Assembly: GCA_020002185.1 (NCBI GenBank)
Contig: CM034532.1
Location: 52,161,944-52,225,943, forward strand
Length of the DNA: 64,000 bases
Direction: 5' to 3'
Source of the DNA: Paraescarpia echinospica
Lineage: Eukaryota > Annelida > Polychaeta > Sabellida > Siboglinidae
A model generated the notes under the pieces. That model was given only the letters and a program-made list of their open reading frames with translations. It did no database searches and was not told the origin of the DNA. Shown one piece after another: positions 58,465 through 64,000 of this stretch (its first letter is position 1; the number at the start of each line of letters is the position of its first letter). The position numbers and the translations under genes were made by a program.

Positions 58465-59480
58465 GCTGTATCTTCCCAGTGTCGAACAGTGGGCTGTAAC
58501 TAATGTGTAATGGGAATCCCTACTGCACTGGTAGAACCTGAGGAACTTTAAAACAGCAGTAGACATAATTATCAGTGCAATATAAAGATATGACCTAGGA
58601 TTAAAATAACTTAGATATAATAATAATAAATTATCTAAAGTAAAATAACAGGTATACTCGAAAAGAGTAAAGCATATTTAGCCAAACATTATAAGGAATA
58701 TTATTTACATATTAAGATGTTTTACTGTACATGTTGCAGGTATTCCGTCACTCTAGTTATATCAGTATTATGTCGTTACTACTGCTTTTAACTGTCATTG
58801 TTACTGTTTTAAGTCAAAATGCTATGCATATGTACCTTGTTAACAAATAAAGTTTTATCATAGTTCGTCTTTTTCTTCTTCCCATTCTGGGGGAGGATGG
58901 TAGGGGCAAAATGAAAACAGATAATGCGTGTGCATTTTCTTAGACAATGTTTTACTGTGCTACATGCGATATTGCAACTCACCAACTCTCCTGCATGGTT
59001 TCTACAACCACTAAAAATCGACCTAAATAGCAGAGTATCGGGATAAAACCGACAGTATTTTTAATAACACATTAACTAATATATACAATATTCAGGAAAT
59101 AGTCTACTCGAATACTTTATTTCCAGGTGTATCTTCACTGGCATGCATATAGTCTAGAGAGCTACTGAACATGTCAACACTACTTCCATCATAACTCTTA
59201 ATGATCTGTACCTATGATTCACCAAAAAACATTTCATTAATAATTACAAACTCACAACATGGTCCAAAGGACGTCAGGGCCTCTTGGCCCATTTTTTACT
59301 CCGAATATCCCACATCCAAAAACTATGAACTCATTTTATTGACGCCAATATAAAAATAATAACGGCTACACAACAATTAGTTCTAACAATTATAGTTTTG
59401 ACGTTACTGTTTACTTATAGAAGTCAATATATACATATTGACTTTTTTTAAATAAACAGTAACGTCAACTAGATCTAAAC
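58465..59480. other. No gene seen
   Basis: AT-rich. There is an AATAAAGTTTTATC end near 58848 and the GGTCCAAAGGAC repeat fragment at 59262-59330. Confidence 0.4.
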
Positions 59481-60348
59481 ATTGTGATGGTTCTGGATTA
59501 CATTAATGCTGGAAAGCGTCTATCCACCAAGGAAGACATCGAAAAACACATACCGTGGAAGACCTTTAAAAGTAAAGTAAAAGTCTACCGTACATCACCC
59601 GAGAGATCGAAAAGGTAATAAAAACGAGATAGACTCTACAAGAGGAGGAAAAGATCACAAAATAACTTTGAACACTCTACTATGAAGTACCAAAATCAGA
59701 ACAGTAAGCTAAAAGTCATCAAATGGGAGATCCACAAGAAAACAAGAAGAGCATTCTGGGCCCACATTGAATCCATAATCACACTGGAGAAAGAAGAGGA
59801 AACGTACACATGCATGAAGGGGTTCTGGTCCTTCATAAAACACCGTAACAAGGACCACTCAAACACCTAGGCCAAACCCACACAAGTCCCAAGGAAAAAG
59901 TCAACATCATGAACAAACAATTTGAGTCCGTATTCACCAAAAAAACCCGCCAGACCAGACCTACTCCCTGAACAGTCGGTTCATCCACCAATGGAGGACA
60001 TTGAAATCACAGAACAAGGAGTGCAGAAATTACTGGAGCGACTCAAAGTGCACAAGGCTGCAGGCCCCGACCAGATTGGACCACGTGTACTCAAGGAGCT
60101 CGCAATAACCATCGCACCCATACTGACAGTCACATTCAAGCGGTCTTATGAAACAGGAGAGGTCCCTGATGAATGGCTGACAGCAAATGTAATTCCAAAT
60201 TACAAGAAAGGGCTGAAAAACCAAGCCGACAACTACAGACCCATCTCACTCACATGTATCTCATGCAAACTCCTTGAACATATCATCACCACCAGCATCA
60301 TGAGATACGCCAACACATATAATATACTATACAAGCTCCAACACGGAT
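59481..60348 (+). mobile_element. LINE I fragment, related to LINE E
   Basis: It begins in a degenerate linker and passes KYQNQNSKLKVIKWEIHKKT. The RT part reads EQGVQKLLERLKVHKAAGPD, NYRPISLTCISCKLLEHII and YKLQHG, and ends abruptly at 60348 in the middle of the RT. The sequence is the same type as the LINE E RT (KAQGPD, NYRPISLTC, LQHGF) but clearly diverged. Confidence 0.82.
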
Positions 60349-60373
60349 AGTAGTAAGGTAGGTGGTCTACCTG

Positions 60374-60492
60374 GGATGGTTGGCGCGGCGCGGAGCAAGA
60401 GCAAGAAAGTAGTTCCGGTTCCCATGTTAAAAAATTGGGAAAATACCCGGATGTTGACGAATTTTGCTCTCGCTCCGCGCCGCACCAATCCA
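60374..60492. repeat. GC-rich inverted repeat (hairpin)
   Basis: TTGGCGCGGCGCGGAGCAAG at about 60380 pairs with CTCGCTCCGCGCCGCACCAA at about 60470, with about 60 bp between. It begins right after the LINE I break and could be a small MITE or the end of a larger element. Confidence 0.65.
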
Positions 60493-60649
60493 ACTTGGAC
60501 CCATTTCGTATAGGTCTAAAAGGGGTAAGTTGGACTTTGAAAATGGGGCAAAACGTCAATTCAATTTATCGTAAAGGTATACGACGACTTTTTGAGATCG
60601 AGGTTCCAATTTGCCCCTAGATTTTTAGTCGTTCAAACCCCATGTTAAA

Positions 60650-61260
60650 ACAGCGAAATTTACATATATTTTTTATTTTTCGAGGGTTCGATTTACCCCA
60701 AATGTCTTCAAAAAAAAATGTCCTACCAATTTTCCCATTTTAAAAGATAGGTGCTAAACCCTATGTTAAAGGATAGGAGCTTCCAATTTACCCCAAATTA
60801 TCCTCTGAAACCTGTCCTACCAATTTTCCCCATGTTAAAGGATAGGGAATTTTTCCCATGTTAAAAGATAGGTGCTAAACCCTACGTTAAAGGATAGGAG
60901 CTTCCAATTTACCCCAAATTATCCTCTAAAACCTGTCCAACCAATTTTCCCCATGTTAAAGGATAGATAATTTTCCCATGTTAAAAGATAGGTGCTAAAC
61001 CCTATGTTAAAGGATAGGAGCTTCCAATTTACCCCAAATTATTCTCTGAAACCTGTCCTACCAATTTTCCCCATGTTAAAGGATAAGACATTTTCCCATG
61101 TTAAAAGATAGGAGCTATTATCGTAAAGGTATTCGACCATATTTTGACTTGCAAGTTCCAGTTTATCCCTAATTGTTTTACCCCTACAAAGCCCATGTTA
61201 AACCATAGCAAACTTTCCCCATGTTAAAGGATAGGACATTTTCCCCCTGTTAAAGCATAG
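60650..61260. repeat. Tandem repeat, about 120 bp, CCCATGTTAAAGGATAGG
   Basis: At least three close copies (about 60745-61105) of CCATGTTAAAAGATAGGTGC, TAAACCCTATGTTAAAGGAT, GAGCTTCCAATTTACCCC and CCTGTCCTACCAATTTTCCC, with decayed copies on both sides. ATGTTAAAGGATAGG itself is an inner sub-repeat. Confidence 0.85.
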
Positions 61261-61489
61261 GGGTTAAAGCCTATCTGACCTATAACTCATAACCACTGAC
61301 GTACAACATTCATACATCGATCTGCGACACATAACCAGTACTAAACATTGACTTACAATTCACAAACACCGACATTCATCATAGGTCAAACATATTGGCT
61401 AGTTTTATTAGGTAGTACCTAAATTCGTGTCTCTTATAAATCCCATACTCGAGATGTGTCTGGACATGTTTGTTTGTTGCGAGCGTGAG

Positions 61490-61870
61490 CGCGCGCACCC
61501 TGTATGACGTCATCAAACTGATACGCGCAGTAATTTTGTACGCAAGGTGATTTGGTCACGCAGGTAGTGATTTGGTTAGACCTTGTTTTGAACTTGCGCG
61601 CTTGAATATAATTCCATCATGTGACGTCATGATGCAGTGACGTCATTAAACTATAAACTGCTACGCGCAGTAATTTTGTGCGCGAGGTGAGTTGGTTATA
61701 CAGGTAGTGATTTGGTTAGCCAGCGTTTTGAACTTGCGCGTATGTAATGTAATTCCATTATTTGACGTCATGGTCAGTGAGTGACGTTATGGTACGTGCA
61801 GTAATTTTGTGCGCGAGATGAGTTGGTTATACAGGTAGTGCTTTGGTTAGCCATTGTTTTGAACTATCGG
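61490..61870. repeat. Tandem repeat with TGACGTCA sites, three copies
   Basis: Units of about 110-135 bp each hold TGACGTCA, a GCAGTAATTTTGTGCGCGAG block, GGTTATACAGGTAGTG and TTGGTTAGCC. They lie directly upstream of the two small genes, and TGACGTCA is the CRE/ATF consensus. Confidence 0.75.
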
Positions 61871-61917
61871 CATAAAAGAATATTAGCTATTCTCATAGGT
61901 TAGAAATGTCGTCTTCA

Positions 61918-61965
61918 TTCGGCACGCCCACGTGACCTTTATGTTCTGTCGAACTGTTATAAAAG
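61918..61965 (+). promoter_or_regulatory. Promoter of zinc-finger gene: shared motif and TATA box
   Basis: GGCACGCCCACGTGACC starts 38 bp before TATAAAAG (61958-61965). The same motif and spacing occur before the next gene at 62794. The ATG is 46 bp past the TATA box end. Confidence 0.65.
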
Positions 61966-62010
61966 GCCTGCGTCGGTTTTTTGTGTTCATTATATCTTAC
62001 ATTTTGGAAG

Positions 62011-62379
62011 ATGAACAACATGACTAGTGATAACGTCCGACAAGAGAGATTGCTACCGAAGGCGCAGCCTGCTCTGGCCATGGGCCCACTCAACCTTTCG
62101 ATACCGACAATAAATCCGGACTAACAGCCAACGACAAATTCAACGATCAGTTCGACGACCAAACCAATTTCGTCGCCAGCTCCGTCAACCAATCCAACCA
62201 TCAACCCGACGTCTTCACCTCCGACGAAACGTCGGAAGCTTTTGCCTCGTTATGCCTGCTGCATGTGTGGCAGTACCTTCAGTTGTAAAGGGAGTTGGAA
62301 CATTCATGTGAAGCAGGGCTACTGTCAAAGGAAGCAAGATAAGCAGCGGCAGCGTAAAGAACAACTTGAAGAGCTAATA
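62011..62379 (+). pseudogene. Small C2HC zinc-finger gene, exon 1, with one in-frame stop
   Basis: The frame from the ATG at 62011 runs MNNMTSDNVRQERLLPKAQP, ALAMGPLNLSIPTINPD, a TAA at 62122-62124, then a Ser/Thr/Pro-rich stretch, a basic TKRRKLLPR, a zinc finger and a charged helix (KQDKQRQRKEQLEELI). The finger is CCMCGSTFSCKGSWNIHVKQ followed by GYC, a C-x2-C...H-x5-C pattern. It ends at a GTATGT donor, in phase with exon 2. The TAA could be a CAA changed by one base. A nuclear DNA- or RNA-binding role is inference. I do not recognise the family. Confidence 0.6.
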
Positions 62380-62522
62380 GTATGTTTCAATTTCTCAAAG
62401 TATTCAAATGCTATTCAGGTCTTGTTCTAAGTCAAAGCCTGCTACAAAGAGCATAATATTATATTGATCTTATACATATCAGTTGACCATTCATTATTAA
62501 ACTCATTCCTTCACTGTTTCAG

Positions 62523-62669
62523 CGGCAAGAAAAGGAGCGTATTGCTGCATTTCTCGATACTTCTCCCTCTTCTCCCCTGTTGTGGCAAATATCGACCCTC
62601 CAAGCGACTGTCTCAACTGCTGAACACACCCAAGCAGTGCAAGGAGAAACGACGACAGTCTTTACATAG
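62523..62669 (+). CDS. Small zinc-finger gene, exon 2
   Basis: Acceptor TTCACTGTTTCAG. It reads RQEKERIAAFLDTSPSSPLL, then WQISTLQATVSTAEHTQAVQ and a TAG at 62667-62669. The first residues extend the charged helix of exon 1 (EQLEELI-RQEKERIAAFL), which supports the join. The intron is 143 bp. Confidence 0.6.
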   Translation, partial: RQEKERIAAFLDTSPSSPLLWQISTLQATVSTAEHTQAVQGETTTVFT

Positions 62670-62793
62670 AAGAGTTTAACTTACTTCAGATGGTTGTCTG
62701 TTTGCAAACTGGTTTGAGCTGGTATTCGCTGTGCAAGTCTGATCTACTATACAGTCCGTGGATGTGTACTTTCTACTCTGCAGTCCGTGCTCG

Positions 62794-62840
62794 TTCGGCA
62801 CGACCAGGTGACTTTTCGGCACATTCAGTAACTATATAAG
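62794..62840 (+). promoter_or_regulatory. Promoter of repeat-protein gene: shared motif and TATA box
   Basis: GGCACGACCAGGTGACT is followed by TATATAAG at 62833-62840. Motif start to TATA is 39 bp, against 40 bp in the gene before. The ATG is at 62902. Confidence 0.65.
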
Positions 62841-62901
62841 TGCGGTGTTTTGCCAATAGGACCGTCATTCGTATTACGACGACATCACGCCTAACATCAG
62901 A

Positions 62902-63402
62902 ATGTTGAACATACCCTATTACCGACCTTCCGATGCGGCAGACTCAAGCGATGAGGACGAGCCAACGAACCGAACCATCATGCCGGTGACCAACCGCCCT
63001 TCCGATCCGACGGAACCAGAGGGCGAGGACATCTGGTACACTAGGCTCTGCGATGTGCTAACTTCCGCTCCTGACGATGTCACGATTTCTGCCGACACGA
63101 TCGCTGTGCCAACCTCCGCTCCCGCCGATGTCACAATTTCTGCCGATACAGTCGATGTGACAACTTCTGCTTCTGTCGATGTCCCTACTTCTGCCGATAC
63201 GACCGATGTGACAACTTCTTCCGATGGTACCAATGTAACAACTACCGTTCCTGAAGACGTCACAACTTCAACTCACGTGACCAATGTCACAATTTTTGGG
63301 TTAGCATTAGGATTAGGGTTGGGGTTAGGGTTAAGGTTAGGATTTCGGGCAGCGTTAGGGTTAGGGTTAGGATTAGGCCTAGCGTCAAAATTAGCTCCAT
63401 AA
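62902..63402 (+). CDS. Small gene with 17-residue repeats, running into telomeric repeat
   Basis: A 166-codon frame. The N-terminus is MLNIPYYRPSDAADSSDEDE, acidic, with GEDIWYTRLCDVL near residue 45. Then come about five repeats of the form TSAPDDVTISADTIAVP, with a 51-bp period and Thr/Ser/Val/Asp-rich. From residue 133 the frame reads GLGLGLGL because it has entered a TTAGGG-like array. No signal peptide is evident. The array probably replaced or truncated the original C-terminus. Function unknown. Confidence 0.55.
   Translation: MLNIPYYRPSDAADSSDEDEPTNRTIMPVTNRPSDPTEPEGEDIWYTRLCDVLTSAPDDVTISADTIAVPTSAPADVTISADTVDVTTSASVDVPTSADTTDVTTSSDGTNVTTTVPEDVTTSTHVTNVTIFGLALGLGLGLGLRLGFRAALGLGLGLGLASKLAP
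63298..63382 (+). repeat. Interstitial TTAGGG-type repeat
   Basis: Variants of TTAGGG, TTAGGA and TTGGGG in tandem, with one break (TTTCGGGCAGCG) near 63342. This is the metazoan telomere repeat, internal here and degenerate. Confidence 0.9.
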
Positions 63403-63421
63403 CAAAGGTGTGCAAAGCTGA

Positions 63422-63646
63422 ACTCTCAAGACGACACTATCCATGTGTAATATCAAGTGTTGGTTACAAGACTCCGTTTCAAAACAGTGGCGAAACACTA
63501 TGAAACAAATGGTTCTGACACTAATGGAGGATGAGGTTGATTAAAGACTGGTTGGCTGTCTGGAACAATACCGCAACCAAGTATCCGAACCGACTTTGTT
63601 GGACCCACAAGGGCTCCTCGCCGTATGGCAGACAAGACTGAAGTAG
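63422..63646 (+). pseudogene. Unknown coding-like exon with one in-frame stop
   Basis: The frame reads TLKTTLSMCNIKCWLQDSVS, KQWRNTMKQMVLTLMEDEVD, TAA at 63542-63544, then RLVGCLEQYRNQVSEPTLLD, PQGLLAVWQTRLK and TAG at 63644-63646. Its composition is protein-like and AATAAA follows at 63761-63766. A possible acceptor (GTGCAAAG) lies just before it, so it may be a terminal exon of the gene at 62902. I do not recognise it. Confidence 0.35.
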
Positions 63647-63866
63647 TGAGGTGTGGTATTGTCTTGTACACGATTAAACTTTACAAGACTCTGTATCAAT
63701 GTCTAGTCTCTGGTTCTTGTAGTTATGGAGCGTGACATGTAAATGCGTTTGTGTTGTTCACGAATAAACAGTGCAAACCTTATCTTGTGTATTTACTTAA
63801 CCAAACTAAGACCAACGACTTCCACGAATCAAATTTGACTAGCGAGATGCACGAACCAAGCATTCA

Positions 63867-64000
63867 AACAAACTTGTCGGACAAACGAAACACCAAACAC
63901 TTAGACCAAAGAGTGATAAGAACCAAACTTGTCGAACAAACGAAACACCAAACACTTAGATCAACGAGTGACAAGAAACAAACTTGTCGGACAAACGAAA
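63867..64000. repeat. 55-bp tandem repeat running off the window
   Basis: AACTTGTCGGACAAACGAAA starts at 63871, 63926 and 63981. Each unit continues CACCAAACACTTAGA and GAGTGAYAAGAA. The array is likely to continue to the right. Confidence 0.9.

Overview
The window is nuclear DNA of a multicellular animal, most likely a marine invertebrate. I see spliced genes with GT/AG introns, tRNA-derived repeats, TTAGGG-type repeats, and very dense retrotransposons of CR1-like, RTE-like and Gypsy types. A mollusc or lancelet would fit, but the species cannot be fixed from sequence alone. Nothing suggests bacterial or viral DNA.

The one clear housekeeping gene is a thiopurine S-methyltransferase (TPMT) homologue on the + strand. 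Its eight coding exons lie between 16221 and 50729. All junctions are GT/AG and phase-compatible, and together they give a 245-residue protein. Its 24.5-kb first coding intron (16337-40879) is a graveyard of nested elements: a Gypsy LTR element (17348-22081) in a LINE, an almost intact RTE-like LINE (27733-31021) in a CR1-like LINE, and a full-length LINE with a 2A-like peptide and a PHD finger (34014-38035) in another CR1-like LINE. Later introns hold microsatellites, a 36-bp minisatellite and more LINE debris.

The left 15 kb is a single CR1-like LINE broken three times. A 10.5-kb element (48-10567) with CCCAGC...GCTGGG ends and AACGTT-rich arrays splits its endonuclease domain. A 1.25-kb TTAA-flanked T2/Kolobok-like element (10587-11836) sits just beyond. 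A LINE 3' end (13608-14702) interrupts the reverse transcriptase. The LINE reading frame continues across the first two breaks, which fixes their borders. The 10.5-kb element carries the 3' exons of a DUF4806-like gene on the minus strand.

Right of TPMT are low-information DNA, LINE fragments, several tandem repeat families, and a second, longer T2-like copy (56541-58464) with a large internal inverted duplication. The last 2.2 kb holds two small unknown genes in tandem, one a C2HC zinc-finger gene with one intron and the other coding a 17-residue repeat protein. They share a promoter layout: the same motif about 40 bp upstream of a TATA box. The second gene runs into an interstitial TTAGGG array, and the window ends in a 55-bp satellite-like repeat.
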